From: DAORHV01 sp964458645
Lineage (GTDB): Bacteria; Patescibacteriota; Gracilibacteria; Peribacterales; Peribacteraceae
Direction: 5' to 3'
Assembly (NCBI GenBank): GCA_964458645.1
Contig: CAYWJU010000001.1
Coordinates: 62,001-126,000 of the forward strand
DNA length: 64,000 nt
Both the position numbers and the translations under genes were made by a program. Of the stretch, positions 7,798 to 16,607 are shown piece after piece; the stretch's first letter is position 1; the number at the start of each line of letters is the position of its first letter. Below the pieces are notes generated by a model. It ran no database searches, was not told where the DNA came from, and saw nothing but the letters and a program-made list of their open reading frames with translations.

Positions 7798-8063
7798 CCG
7801 CGGCGCTTCAGCCACCAGGCTTTCATAGGCGGCAGCGAAACCGTCGAAAGCAAATAGCCAGCCACCGGTACCAGGGAATTCAACCACCAATTCGGCGTGC
7901 CGATCGACATCAGAAACAACGCGACCACCGCATAGGTCATTACGGCGATGGTGCATTTGCGAAAAAGGCTGGTCTCCCAGGTCTTGTCCGCTTCTACACG
8001 GGCATTGCGAAGCTCGACAGTCCGAATGGCGGACTCCAGTCGTTCAAGGCGTTCTTGATCCAT
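7794..8063 (-). CDS. Small membrane protein, conserved hypothetical
   Basis: 89 residues. A charged coiled N-terminus (DQERLERLESAIRTVELRNARVEAD) is followed by two membrane helices and ends in a basic tail (PPMKAWWLKRRG). I recall the pattern RNARVEADKxWE plus two helices from other CPR genomes, without a function. It starts five bases after the rplU stop, so it belongs to the rplU operon. Its last codons overlap the tgt stop on the other strand by four bases. Confidence 0.78.
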   Translation of the reverse strand: MDQERLERLESAIRTVELRNARVEADKTWETSLFRKCTIAVMTYAVVALFLMSIGTPNWWLNSLVPVAGYLLSTVSLPPMKAWWLKRRG

Positions 8064-8068
8064 GGTGC

Positions 8069-8386
8069 TTATTTTCCAGTGACACCCGTGATCTCGATCT
8101 CGGTGAAGTTCTGGCGATGACCGCGGATGATCTTGTTGTAACGCTTGCGGCGCTTGAACTTACGAACGACGATCTTGTCGCCGCGGAAGTGCGAGAGAAT
8201 CTTTGCGGTTACCGCAGCCCCGGCGATGTACGGCTTGCCGATAACGGCGTCCGTTCCGCTGGAAAGCAGCATGACTTTGTCGAAGGTGAGGCTGGCGCCG
8301 ACTTCTGCATCAAGCTTCTGCACTTTGAGCTTCATGCCCTTCTCGGCCTTCTCCTGGAAACCGGCGATGTCGACGATTGCAAACAT
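8069..8386 (-). CDS. rplU: 50S ribosomal protein bL21
   Basis: 105 residues from MFAIVDIAGFQEKAEKG, the standard L21 N-terminus. The core GASLTFDKVMLLSSG, GKPYIAGAAVTAKI, and the RNA-binding KFKRRKRYNKIIRGHRQNFTEIEI are all present. It assembles near helix 'h46/48' region of the large subunit with bL20. The upstream in-frame codons to 8443 are an artefact; a TACACT box 28 bases before this ATG sets the promoter. It is followed by a small membrane protein gene; rpmA is not next to it. Confidence 0.95.
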   Translation of the reverse strand: MFAIVDIAGFQEKAEKGMKLKVQKLDAEVGASLTFDKVMLLSSGTDAVIGKPYIAGAAVTAKILSHFRGDKIVVRKFKRRKRYNKIIRGHRQNFTEIEITGVTGK

Positions 8387-8414
8387 GTGATTAGGTGTCG
8401 TTAAAAGCTGGGAG

Positions 8415-8420
8415 AGTGTA
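8415..8420 (-). promoter_or_regulatory. -10 box TACACT for rplU
   Basis: TACACT on the minus strand, 28 bases before ATG 8386. Confidence 0.45.
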
Positions 8421-8584
8421 GCTCGACAGAAAAACGGGCGCAATACCTTTCTTTCACTGCCTCCAAGACTCCGAAGATACCAAGAATTCCCGAATACCGC
8501 AGTATCGAAGTCTGAAGGGGGTCAACTGCGTCATCCAAAAAGAAGAAACGACAAACGGAAAAGGATGTAGTACTATGAAGAGGA

Positions 8585-8661
8585 GGGCGCCTAGCTCAGT
8601 TGGTTAGAGCATCTCGCTTACACCGAGAGGGTCGCGGGTTCGAATCCCCCGGCGCCCACCA
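8585..8661 (+). tRNA. tRNA-Val (anticodon TAC)
   Basis: 77 bases. Acceptor stem GGGCGCC / GGCGCCC, D-arm CTCAGTTGGTTAGAG, anticodon stem TCTCG / CGAGA around loop CTTACAC, T-loop GTTCGAATC, and genome-encoded CCA. Confidence 0.95.
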
Positions 8662-8732
8662 TCGTATTCTGGAGTCCAAAGGAGTCAGTGGAATCCGCTC
8701 TCGTTTCCTTGCCCAAAACCCCCGTCTTCCTC

Positions 8733-8738
8733 TACACT
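8733..8738 (+). promoter_or_regulatory. -10 box TACACT, leaderless-type spacing (secG)
   Basis: TACACT with nine bases to ATG 8748. Confidence 0.5.
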
Positions 8739-8747
8739 TTCGCCGCT

Positions 8748-8966
8748 ATGCATAACATCCTCATGACCATCGAGACCGTTGTGGCGATCCTCATGTCGCT
8801 GTGCATTCTGTTGCAACATCGCACATCCGGTTTGTCTGCAACCTTCGGCGGCAGCGGCGCAACCTACGTACAGCGTCGCGGTGCGGAGAAGGCCCTGTTC
8901 GTGTTCACGATTTGGTTGGCGGTGGCATTTTTCGTCATTGCCGCAGTGTTGATGTACATCGGTTAG
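8748..8966 (+). CDS. secG: Protein translocase subunit SecG
   Basis: 72 residues, the usual SecG size. Two membrane helices (MTIETVVAILMSLCILLQ and ALFVFTIWLAVAFFVIAAV) are joined by the cytoplasmic loop with HRTSGLSATFGGSGATYVQRRG. This matches the family signature of a Gly/Ser-rich loop ending in RRGAEK. It supports SecYE-mediated export. The frame continues upstream to 8688, but that would overlap the tRNA-proximal spacer; the TACACT box favours Met 8748. Confidence 0.9.
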   Translation: MHNILMTIETVVAILMSLCILLQHRTSGLSATFGGSGATYVQRRGAEKALFVFTIWLAVAFFVIAAVLMYIG

Positions 8967-8971
8967 AGAAG

Positions 8972-9030
8972 TTCTGAGTCGTGAGTTCCGAGTGACAAAA
9001 CGAACACTCACAACTCGTAGCTCGTAACTC
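8972..9030. repeat. Imperfect palindrome of GAGTT/AACTC units
   Basis: AGTTCTGAGTCGTGAGTTCC... pairs with ...CTCACAACTCGTAGCTCGTAA around a short A-rich loop. It fills the space between secG and the solute-binding protein gene. It is built of GAGT/ACTC units unlike the CCGA units elsewhere. Confidence 0.5.
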
Positions 9031-9037
9031 GTCTCTC

Positions 9038-11272
9038 ATGTTGCGTTCCCTCATTCGCCTCATCGCGGCCATGTCGCGCGTCGAGCGCCTAGCACTCGCA
9101 GTCCTGAGCGCGGGGCTTTTGCTGAGCTGCGGGATGTTGCTCCGACAGTTTTATATCGATAACACCGTTCAGGTGCCGGTCGCCGGCGGTACCTATATAG
9201 AAGGATCGGTCGGCGAACTCCTGCCGCTCAACCCCTGGTTCACGGTAACCAACGACGTCAACCGCGACATCGTGTCACTCGTGTTCTCCGGATTACTGCG
9301 CTACGACCCTGCGAGCGGAAAGATTACCGAAGACATGGCGACCATGACCGTATCGAGCGACAACCGCATCTACACACTCACGCTCAAGCCCGACCTGTTG
9401 TGGCACGATTCCACCAAGGAAAAGCCTCATCCGGTCACCGCAGATGACGTACTCTATACCTTTAAGACGGTCCAAGCCGCAGAATTCCCCAACGCCATCC
9501 TGCGCCAGAACTTCCGCGGCGTGGAAATAGAGAAGATCGACGCCCGCACGGTGCGATTCCGCCTGGAAAAGCCGTACTCCTTCTTTACGAGCAATCTGAC
9601 GTTGGGCTTAGTGCCGCAGAATGCATTTGCAGACATACCGGTCGACAAATTGGACCAAGTGCTCGATTTCGGCTTTCACCCGATCGGCAGCGGCCCGTAC
9701 AGCTTTGTCAGCTTGCTGCAAACAGACTTGTCGACCGAGGTAACCCTGAAGCGGTTCCCGCAAAAGGGCATGCCCGACTATCGCCTGGAGCGTTTGGTCT
9801 TCCGTATTTTCCCCGACTACACCGCATTGTTGTCGGACATCATCAACTTAAACGGCGTACGTCTGGTGCCACGCAACGACAAAGGTCAGCCGATCGTCCC
9901 CAAACGCTTTACCGCCATGCCGTACACGTTGCCCCAATACGTGGCGGTCTTTTTCAACTTGGATCGCGAAGCATTGGCAGACAAGCAACTGCGCTTGGGC
10001 CTGCAGCTTGCCACCGACAAAACCGCCGTTGCCGCAGTCGCCAACGAAACACACATCGTAGATACTCCCCTGCTGGAAATCGATCTTGGGGACTGGCGCT
10101 ATAAATTCGACCGCGCCGCCGCACAGGGTGCATTATTCGAATCCAACTGGAACTTGCCGGAGAAATTGCGCTTGCAACGCGTACTGGAGCAGCGCGACGC
10201 AAACTCCGTCGGTCCACTGAAAACCATTCCGCCGGTGGCGTTGCTGGAAACCGGCGCATCGCTGGTGCTGACCGGCGCGCTCGCCGATGTCGGGCATTCC
10301 CGGCTGTACGTGAACGGCATTCTGGCACTCACGGGCAGTGCATTGCCCGCCGGATCGCAGAGTGGCAGCTGGCTGGTGAAATTGCCGACGGATGCCAATA
10401 TGAGCGGCGCACTGAAGATCGGCCAGAACATCGTGAAAATGACCATCGCCGACGGCGACATTCTGGATTCAGCGTACCTGCGTCGCGTCACCGAAACGCA
10501 AATCTACGAGCGTGCGGCAAAAGAGCAGCAGTTGGTGGATCAATTCAAGCGCTCCACCCAAATGAAGCCAGATGATCCGCAGCGCCTCGCCGCCGATGAC
10601 TTGTATCTGGAAGCCGGCTATCTGCGCCGCAAAACCGACCAAGATCCTCCGCACCGCCGCGTAAACGCGCAGGGCAAAGAGCTTGTGCTGACCTTATTGA
10701 CCAGCAATAAACCCGAGACGTATCCGCTGTTAGCCGAGAAAATCAAGCAGCAGTGGGAGGCTCTGGGTGTCGGCGTGAAAATCGAGGTACCCAAGACGCG
10801 CAAGGACTTCGAGCAACGCATGTTGTTGCGCGACTACGACGTGTTGCTCTTCGGCCAATCATTGCTGGATAACCTCGATAGCTATCCGTATTGGCATTCC
10901 AGCCAAACACAAGAACAGGGTGACAAACAGAAGTTGAAGCTCGACGCCTTCAACTTGTCTCAATACGCCTCATTCGAAGCCGATTCATTATTGGCTCGTG
11001 TCCGAGAAACCAGCGATATGAAGTCACGCGAGAAGGCGCTCAAAGAATTGAATGAGATTCTCAAACGCGACGTCCCCGCAGTCTTCCTGTATTCGCCGCT
11101 CTATGTCTTCGCCTACGACGACAGTATCTCGGGCATTCAGCCCGGATCATTGGCGCTGCATTCCGATCGCTTTCTTACGCTGAGCAATTGGTACATCAAC
11201 ACGGACCGCCGTTTCAAAGAGGGAAAAAGCTGGCTTTCGCTACCCGGCTGGCTGCTCAGACTCGGGCGCTGA
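9038..11272 (+). CDS. Extracellular solute-binding protein, family 5 (oligopeptide type)
   Basis: 744 residues. A membrane anchor near the N-terminus (ALAVLSAGLLLSCGMLL) could also be read as a lipobox with Cys. The family-5 body follows: GGTYIEGSVGELLPLNPWF, VTADDVLYTFKTVQ, HPIGSGPYSFV, and a C-terminal YDVLLFGQSLLDNLDSYPYWHSS. Residues about 397-482 form an Ig-like beta insert (LYVNGILALTGSALPAGSQSG) that lengthens the usual 500-600 residues. No ABC permease or ATPase is nearby, so its transporter is elsewhere or it acts alone. Peptide binding is inferred from family. Confidence 0.86.
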   Translation: MLRSLIRLIAAMSRVERLALAVLSAGLLLSCGMLLRQFYIDNTVQVPVAGGTYIEGSVGELLPLNPWFTVTNDVNRDIVSLVFSGLLRYDPASGKITEDMATMTVSSDNRIYTLTLKPDLLWHDSTKEKPHPVTADDVLYTFKTVQAAEFPNAILRQNFRGVEIEKIDARTVRFRLEKPYSFFTSNLTLGLVPQNAFADIPVDKLDQVLDFGFHPIGSGPYSFVSLLQTDLSTEVTLKRFPQKGMPDYRLERLVFRIFPDYTALLSDIINLNGVRLVPRNDKGQPIVPKRFTAMPYTLPQYVAVFFNLDREALADKQLRLGLQLATDKTAVAAVANETHIVDTPLLEIDLGDWRYKFDRAAAQGALFESNWNLPEKLRLQRVLEQRDANSVGPLKTIPPVALLETGASLVLTGALADVGHSRLYVNGILALTGSALPAGSQSGSWLVKLPTDANMSGALKIGQNIVKMTIADGDILDSAYLRRVTETQIYERAAKEQQLVDQFKRSTQMKPDDPQRLAADDLYLEAGYLRRKTDQDPPHRRVNAQGKELVLTLLTSNKPETYPLLAEKIKQQWEALGVGVKIEVPKTRKDFEQRMLLRDYDVLLFGQSLLDNLDSYPYWHSSQTQEQGDKQKLKLDAFNLSQYASFEADSLLARVRETSDMKSREKALKELNEILKRDVPAVFLYSPLYVFAYDDSISGIQPGSLALHSDRFLTLSNWYINTDRRFKEGKSWLSLPGWLLRLGR

Positions 11273-11380
11273 ACAGCCTCTCTTCGCCCCCTTACCAATT
11301 GGCCTTGTCACGGTCAAACACTTTCCCTATGATTTTGCGGCCCTCGGAGTTACTATGAGGGCTCAGAAACCCCAGAAAAC

Positions 11381-11839
11381 ATGGAAGTTCTCCTCCTTAC
11401 TGACATCCCCGGCATCGGCAGGCGCAGCGACGTTATCGTCGTCGGCAACGGCTTTGCCCTCAACCACTTGCTGCCCTCCCGCAAGGCTCTCGTCGTGACG
11501 CCAAACGTCCGCCGCCGCTATGCCGAGCAGATCAAGAAGCGCGCCATTGAGCGCGACGGCGAAAAGAGCATGCAGTTGTCCACGATCTCCATGCTGAAGG
11601 ACAAATCCGTCTCGTTGACCAAGAAGGCCAGCAAGACCGGTAAGCTGTACGCTGCAGTCACCGAGAAGATGATCGCCGCAGCGCTGGCTTCGCAGCTGAA
11701 CATCACCGTCAGCGAGGGGCACATCAACTTGGAGAAGTCCATTAAGAGCACGGGCAAGCACGTCGTAACCGTGAAGATGGGCGAGCAGACTGCCAGCATC
11801 ACCGTCGAGGTGAAGGGAGACGCGAAGGCTGCTGAGTAA
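11381..11839 (+). CDS. rplI: 50S ribosomal protein bL9
   Basis: 152 residues. The N-domain starts MEVLLLTDIPGIGRRSDVIVV and contains GFALNHLLPSRKAL. A long connecting helix follows, then the C-domain with ASQLNITVSEGHINLEKSIKSTGKHVVTVKMG. The usual GxxGDVVxVKxGYARNxLxPxxxA pattern is recognisable with substitutions. bL9 is missing from several CPR lineages, so its presence narrows the possible source. A TTACTAT box about 30 bases upstream may be its promoter. Confidence 0.93.
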   Translation: MEVLLLTDIPGIGRRSDVIVVGNGFALNHLLPSRKALVVTPNVRRRYAEQIKKRAIERDGEKSMQLSTISMLKDKSVSLTKKASKTGKLYAAVTEKMIAAALASQLNITVSEGHINLEKSIKSTGKHVVTVKMGEQTASITVEVKGDAKAAE

Positions 11840-11890
11840 TCGGCGTTCCTGCCGAGTTTCGCACGTCTGGAGAATTTTTGCCGAGCCTGT

Positions 11891-11896
11891 TACCCT
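11891..11896 (+). promoter_or_regulatory. -10 box TACCCT, leaderless-type spacing
   Basis: TACCCT with six bases to ATG 11903. Confidence 0.4.
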
Positions 11897-11902
11897 AAAC
11901 GT

Positions 11903-12613
11903 ATGTTGCTGATGCAGGAAATGGGCGGAATGGAATCCGCTACACCATCGGAAGGAGGAGGAAGTGCGTCCGAGCAACTGTCCGAAGCCGCCAAAGAGCG
12001 GTTTGCGCAGGCAAGTAAGCAGATTAAGCAAATCATTAAAGAGGAGAAGAAAGCGCGCAAACGCGACGACAGCGTCGCGCGGACCATCATGCAGTTCCTG
12101 GGTGATGAGAACTACGCCGCGTTCTTCCCGCTGATTTCACACCTTGCCGCCCGCGACTGTCCTTCCATTTTCATTTTGGCGATTCTGTCGCTCATCCATG
12201 AGCCGTCATCGGCATCGGTCGAAGACTATATTCGCGATAACCGCGTGACGATCGATGAATCCACGACGGAACATGCGCAAGCACTTGGCAGCGGCCTGCC
12301 ACCTGAGCTTCGTAAGCGCCTGCTGACGTGGGTTTCTCGCTTGGAACTGGTCATGAGCATCGATGCGCCGAAAATCTTGATTCGCTTAATGGTCGACGAG
12401 GAAAATATCGACGGAACGGTATTGGACCTTACGACATCTGCCCTGGTGGAATTTTTCGAACGCTCCGAGCGCCCGATCCCCTACGACGATCTGCAGCCGT
12501 TGACCATGGGTATTTTACAAACGGTCATCGAGCCGTACGTCGACATCATTGAGCAGCACTTCAACCGCCTGAAGGACGAACAGCGCGTGCGCGACGGCAG
12601 CGACAACGACTAA
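11903..12613 (+). CDS. Conserved hypothetical helical protein
   Basis: 236 residues, no signal peptide, no membrane segment. A charged N-terminal coil (AKERFAQASKQIKQIIKEEKKARKRDD, about 30-56) leads into a mostly helical body. No catalytic motif or family was recognised. The start follows a TACCCT box by six bases. The stop overlaps the convergent 2H phosphoesterase gene by four bases, so no terminator lies between them. It may be lineage-specific. Confidence 0.7.
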   Translation: MLLMQEMGGMESATPSEGGGSASEQLSEAAKERFAQASKQIKQIIKEEKKARKRDDSVARTIMQFLGDENYAAFFPLISHLAARDCPSIFILAILSLIHEPSSASVEDYIRDNRVTIDESTTEHAQALGSGLPPELRKRLLTWVSRLELVMSIDAPKILIRLMVDEENIDGTVLDLTTSALVEFFERSERPIPYDDLQPLTMGILQTVIEPYVDIIEQHFNRLKDEQRVRDGSDND

Positions 12614-13170
12614 GCGCAGAAGAGAAAGTCCTGCAGCGGCGTCTGCTTGCTACCATTTACATTTCCGTACAGCCGCAGTCGGTCGGCGAGCATGCCGAAC
12701 TCCGTGCCGTCGAGCAGTTTGAAGATCTGTTTTTTAGCTACGGCAAAGCGTTCCGGATGATGCACGCGAGCGATGGTGATATGCGGATGGAACTCGCGCC
12801 TATCGGTCCAAGGACAGGATTTTTTGAGGAGCGCCAGCGGGGGCGAAAATGCGACCGGGAAGAACAGTACGTTGTCGCGCCCACGGTCACCAAAGGTGTC
12901 CGGTTCAGTGACTTTCAGTGAAAAGGACATCGTCTTGGCGGCGATTTTGGCGGCTTGCCGAGCGATACCCAGATACTCCAACTCACCCACCTCGGGCCAG
13001 AACATCAGCGTGAGATGCGGGGTTTGCGGATTCTGGAACGTGAGACAGTCCTCGAATGGCTTGAGCAGAGCTTGCAGACGCTGAAATTCAGCCAAAGCTG
13101 CATGCTGCAACGGGAGAGCGAGGAAGGTGCTGCACATAGGGAACGCGGGTTGCTGCATAAGGTCCATCAT
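12610..13170 (-). CDS. 2'-5' RNA ligase / 2H phosphoesterase family protein
   Basis: 186 residues. The two HxT/Sx motifs of the 2H superfamily are present as HLTL and HITI about 80 residues apart, in TPHLTLMFWPEVGE and FHPHITIARVHHP. Members act on cyclic or 2'-5' phosphodiesters of RNA (ThpR type); the cellular substrate here is unknown. A TATGAT box sits seven bases before the fifth codon (ATG 13158), so that shorter start may be the real one. A P1 palindrome separates it from lepA upstream. Confidence 0.82.
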   Translation of the reverse strand: MMDLMQQPAFPMCSTFLALPLQHAALAEFQRLQALLKPFEDCLTFQNPQTPHLTLMFWPEVGELEYLGIARQAAKIAAKTMSFSLKVTEPDTFGDRGRDNVLFFPVAFSPPLALLKKSCPWTDRREFHPHITIARVHHPERFAVAKKQIFKLLDGTEFGMLADRLRLYGNVNGSKQTPLQDFLFCA

Positions 13171-13173
13171 ACG

Positions 13174-13261
13174 GGATTCCGAAGAAACCGAGGTAACCGA
13201 CGATTCCGAGGGAAGCAGGAGTTCGTCGAACTCCTCGGATTCTTCGGCTTCTTCGGAATCC
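13174..13261. repeat. P1 palindrome between lepA and the 2H gene
   Basis: 88 bp. GGATTCCGAAGAA (from 13174) pairs exactly with TTCTTCGGAATCC (ending 13261), then the arms continue with scattered mismatches to a GTTCGTCGAAC tip. It begins right after the lepA stop. No U-tract follows on either strand, so it is not a standard terminator. Confidence 0.8.
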
Positions 13262-13262
13262 T

Positions 13263-15077
13263 TTAGCGTTTCAATACCGCCAAGAACGCATCCTGCGACA
13301 ACGACACCTTCCCCATCTGCTTCATGCGCTTCTTTCCCTTCTTCTGCTTGTCGAGCAGCTTGTTCTTGCGCGTCACGTCACCACCGTACAGGTAGCCCGT
13401 CACGTCCTTGCGCATCGCGGAGATGTTCTCACGCGCGACGATTTTACCGCCGATCGCGGCCTGGATGCTGATTTGGAACTGTGCCTTGGGAATGGCTTCC
13501 TTCAGCTGTTTGCAAATCTGCGTACCCACGTCGTGCGCTTCGCTGCGGTGGACGATGGTCGAGAGTGCATCGGACGGCTCACCCAAGAGCAAAATATCCA
13601 TTTTTACCAGTTCGCCGGCGCGGTAGCCCAAGTGTTCATAACTCAGCGATGCGTACCCCGACGATGTGGACTTCAGCTTGTCGAAGAAATCGAGCACGAT
13701 GCCCTGCAGCGGTACCTCGAAGTGCATGAGAACGCGTTGTTCAATGTACTCCATGGAAAGGTACGTACCACGGCGCTCCTGCACCAACTGCATGCAGGCT
13801 CCCACGTCTTGTTCACGACACACGATTTCCAGTCGTACCCATGGCTCGCGGATTTCTTCAATATACGTCGGATCCGGAAATTCGGAGGGATTGCTAATGA
13901 GCGCCACCGACGGATCATCGATTTTCAGCAAGCTGGCACGCACCGCCTCGGACGGGTTCTTTGCGCGCAAGGCAACCTCGTAGAGCACGCTGGGAGCCGT
14001 AATCACCAGTTCGCAGTCGTATTCGCGCTCCAGTCGCTCTTGGATGATATCCATGTGCAACAGTCCGAGGAAGCCGCAGCGGAAACCGTTGCCGAGTGCA
14101 GTATTGTGTTCGTACGAAATATCCAACGCCGCATCGTTCAGCGACAACTTCTCCAATGAAACGCGCAACTTGGGGTATTCGTCTGCCTCGGTAGGGTAGA
14201 CGCCGGCGAAGACCATGGGCTGCACTTTCTTATAACCGGGCAGTGGAATTTGCGTCGGATCGGACGCGATGGTGTCACCCACACGCGCCTCGGCTACGTT
14301 CTTCATGCCGGTCACGATGTACCCGATTTCTCCTTGTTTCAGCGCTTCGGCCGAGATGTATTTTGGCGAAAAGAAACCTACGTCCTGCACTTCGAATTCT
14401 ACCTTAGAGCCAAGCAGGTGCACTTTATTCCCCTTCTTGAACTCTCCGTCGATCACGCGAGCATATGCGACCACACCGCGGTATTCGTCCATCACGGCGT
14501 CGAAGATGAGCGCACGCGATGCACCTGCGGTCTGGGCCCCGATTGCAGGACCGGGAATACGGTCGATAACAGCTTGGAGCACCTCCAACACGCCGGTGCC
14601 GTTCTTGGCGGAAATGGACAAAATCTCGGATGGATCGCAGCTGAGCATCTTCACCACCTCGCTGGAAACGCGTGGCACATCGGCTGCCGGCAGATCGATT
14701 TTATTGAGTACCGGAATGATCTTCAGATCGTGCTCCATGGCCATATACAGCACCGCCAGCGTCTGAGCTTGAATTCCCTGCGACGCGTCGATGAGCAAAA
14801 TGGCACCTTCGCAGGCAGCCAATGAGCGGCTCACTTCGTAGCGGAAGTCTGTGTGGCCAGGTGTATCGATGAGGTTCAGCTGGAATCCTTTGTAATCCAT
14901 GCGCACCGGCGTCAGTTTGATGGTAATACCACGCTCGCGCTCCAGATCCATGGAATCCAGTAGTTGCTCCTTCATTTCACGCTTCTGCAGCGTGCCGGTG
15001 AGCTCGATCATACGGTCGGACAACGTCGATTTTCCGTGATCGATATGGGCAATGATGCAGAAGTTTCTGATATTCAT
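13263..15077 (-). CDS. lepA: Elongation factor 4 (LepA)
   Basis: GTPase that binds stalled or mistranslocated ribosomes. 604 residues from MNIRNFCIIAHIDHGKSTL, the family's usual first residues. G1 AHIDHGKS, G3 DTPGHTDF, G4 NKID are present, then the EF-G-like domains and the LepA C-terminal domain with GGDVTRKNKLLDKQKKGKKRMK. An ATG 15 bases upstream (15092) is possible. The chosen start is preceded by CTTCTT, in line with the CU-rich starts in this window. It lies downstream of the pyruvyl-transferase-like gene with 39 bases between. Confidence 0.96.
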   Translation of the reverse strand: MNIRNFCIIAHIDHGKSTLSDRMIELTGTLQKREMKEQLLDSMDLERERGITIKLTPVRMDYKGFQLNLIDTPGHTDFRYEVSRSLAACEGAILLIDASQGIQAQTLAVLYMAMEHDLKIIPVLNKIDLPAADVPRVSSEVVKMLSCDPSEILSISAKNGTGVLEVLQAVIDRIPGPAIGAQTAGASRALIFDAVMDEYRGVVAYARVIDGEFKKGNKVHLLGSKVEFEVQDVGFFSPKYISAEALKQGEIGYIVTGMKNVAEARVGDTIASDPTQIPLPGYKKVQPMVFAGVYPTEADEYPKLRVSLEKLSLNDAALDISYEHNTALGNGFRCGFLGLLHMDIIQERLEREYDCELVITAPSVLYEVALRAKNPSEAVRASLLKIDDPSVALISNPSEFPDPTYIEEIREPWVRLEIVCREQDVGACMQLVQERRGTYLSMEYIEQRVLMHFEVPLQGIVLDFFDKLKSTSSGYASLSYEHLGYRAGELVKMDILLLGEPSDALSTIVHRSEAHDVGTQICKQLKEAIPKAQFQISIQAAIGGKIVARENISAMRKDVTGYLYGGDVTRKNKLLDKQKKGKKRMKQMGKVSLSQDAFLAVLKR

Positions 15078-15116
15078 AAGAAGCCGACTCATGGTACAGA
15101 AAATGCACAGTTCGTC

Positions 15117-16049
15117 CTACCCCTTCCGAAAGAAGTCCAAAAGCGCCTCTTGGCCCTTTTGCAGCAGAGAGAAGCAAGCCGCTGGGTCCATACTGTTTGC
15201 GTTATCTAACTTGTCTCCAGGCGCCTGTGGCACAGCCTCGAACTTCACACCATTCGCCAGCGCGGCAATGGCGCCATGAAAACGTTGAGTAAGGACAAAT
15301 TGTGCCGATGAAACCTCTGCAACCAATACCTCGAATGTCCGGACATCGATGCTACGCACAGCAACATTCTTGACAATCGCGCGAACTTTTTCTGCGGCAG
15401 CCTGATCCTTCCCGGGCTCCAGAAGCAACACCACAACCTCGTCCCAGCCTTTGGCAACCTCCACCTGTACACGGCTCAAGAATTCAAGTGTGGTATTCGA
15501 CCGAGGAACAATGATCAATTTTTTAGTACTTTGATGTAAAGTTCCTTTGAATATAGCTATAGCTGGATCAAAAGTTTGAACTACTATTGTATTCTTAGGG
15601 GCAGATTCACCAAAGAATGCCTGCACACGTTTGAATGAGTCCGGATCTCGAACGGAGATAAATGAAGACCATAGCAACGCCAATCCCGTGCAACGTTTTG
15701 CAACAAAAGATCGTACTGGTCCAATTCCTTGGAATGCCAGAACAATCTTTTTCCCATGAAACTTGGCGACAAGCGCATACCACCACCAAAGTATGGGTGC
15801 TTTCCAAGACTCAGCATCGGTAAAGAGTGATCCACCACCGAAAACAACTGCATCACACTCGCGTATTGCCTTCAGCGTGCGCCACCATGGCCGAAAGAGT
15901 GACCGAAGACCCATCGGCAGGCGCGGATACTCGCCTGTGGCGGTCACCACCTTCCATTCCACTTCGGGGAAATACTGCAGAAAATACGACCGCAGGGCTT
16001 CATCCCCTAGATTCTCGACGCCGTAGTTGCCGAACAGAACGCAGCGCAT
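15117..16049 (-). CDS. Polysaccharide pyruvyl transferase family protein (CsaB-like)
   Basis: 310 residues. The N-terminus MRCVLFGNYGVENLGDEAL is the signature of the family: a Rossmann start followed by NxGDEA. Later motifs are CDAVVFGGGSLFTD, VLAFQGIGP, SVRDPDSF, and LTQRFHGAIAALANGV with the conserved RxHG. Members add pyruvate ketals to cell-wall sugars or are related GT-B enzymes. A TATTCT box nine bases upstream supports this start over the longer frame. Codon usage looks more AT-rich than the flanking lepA and rplS, which hints at transfer. Confidence 0.85.
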   Translation of the reverse strand: MRCVLFGNYGVENLGDEALRSYFLQYFPEVEWKVVTATGEYPRLPMGLRSLFRPWWRTLKAIRECDAVVFGGGSLFTDAESWKAPILWWWYALVAKFHGKKIVLAFQGIGPVRSFVAKRCTGLALLWSSFISVRDPDSFKRVQAFFGESAPKNTIVVQTFDPAIAIFKGTLHQSTKKLIIVPRSNTTLEFLSRVQVEVAKGWDEVVVLLLEPGKDQAAAEKVRAIVKNVAVRSIDVRTFEVLVAEVSSAQFVLTQRFHGAIAALANGVKFEAVPQAPGDKLDNANSMDPAACFSLLQKGQEALLDFFRKG

Positions 16050-16058
16050 ACGTAAAAC

Positions 16059-16064
16059 AGAATA
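16059..16064 (-). promoter_or_regulatory. -10 box TATTCT, leaderless-type spacing
   Basis: TATTCT on the minus strand with nine bases to ATG 16049. Confidence 0.45.
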
Positions 16065-16097
16065 GACGCAATTTCCTTCCCACTCCACTCCCCTACC

Positions 16098-16547
16098 TTA
16101 TTTGGCGGGTGCTGCCTCGACTGCTGCAGCCGGAGCCTCGGCAACTGCCTCTGCAACGGGAGCCGGCGGTGTGGCGATGGCGAACTCCTCGGCGCTGGTG
16201 AAGCGCTCGCTGATGCGTGCGCTCTTGCCCTTACGGCCGCGCAGGAAGTTCAACTTGGCACGGCGGACCTTAGCGACTTTTTTTACCTCGATCTTCTCGA
16301 TGAGGGGTGAGTGCAGCGGGAATACCTTCTCCACGCCGACGCCGGAAGCAATGCGGCGAACCGTAAAGCTTACGTCGGCCGGGGTGTGACCACGGTGAAT
16401 GCTGATGATAAGACCTTCGAAAATCTGAATACGCTCCTTATCACCTTCCTGCACCTTCTGGTGAACGCGGACGGTGAAACCCGGACGAATGTCGGGGCGG
16501 TTCTTTTCGTATTTCTTGGCCTGTACTGAGAGGAGTTTCGAAGGCAT
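16098..16547 (-). CDS. rplS: 50S ribosomal protein bL19
   Basis: 149 residues. The L19 core is clear: RPDIRPGFTVRVHQKVQEGDKERIQIFEGLIISI, GVGVEKVFPLHSPLIEKIEV, and KVRRAKLNFLRGRKGKSARI. It sits at the interface of the two subunits. An Ala/Pro-rich tail of about 30 residues (from PPAPVAEAVAEAP) extends past the normal end near residue 115-120. A TACACT box leaves a 29-base leader. The usual neighbours trmD and rimM are absent. Confidence 0.95.
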   Translation of the reverse strand: MPSKLLSVQAKKYEKNRPDIRPGFTVRVHQKVQEGDKERIQIFEGLIISIHRGHTPADVSFTVRRIASGVGVEKVFPLHSPLIEKIEVKKVAKVRRAKLNFLRGRKGKSARISERFTSAEEFAIATPPAPVAEAVAEAPAAAVEAAPAK

Positions 16548-16576
16548 GCCGCGAGAAGGTACGCGAAAAAAACATC

Positions 16577-16582
16577 AGTGTA
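16577..16582 (-). promoter_or_regulatory. -10 box TACACT for rplS
   Basis: TACACT on the minus strand, 29 bases before ATG 16547. Confidence 0.4.
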
Positions 16583-16607
16583 AAGGGCTTCTTGAGAGGA
16601 GTGCAGT

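Noticed and set aside
13174..13261. P1 palindrome as transcription terminator of lepA
   Set aside because: No U-tract on either strand; true terminators in this window (3482, 5549, 52914, 58772, 62104) are short GC stems with T runs.
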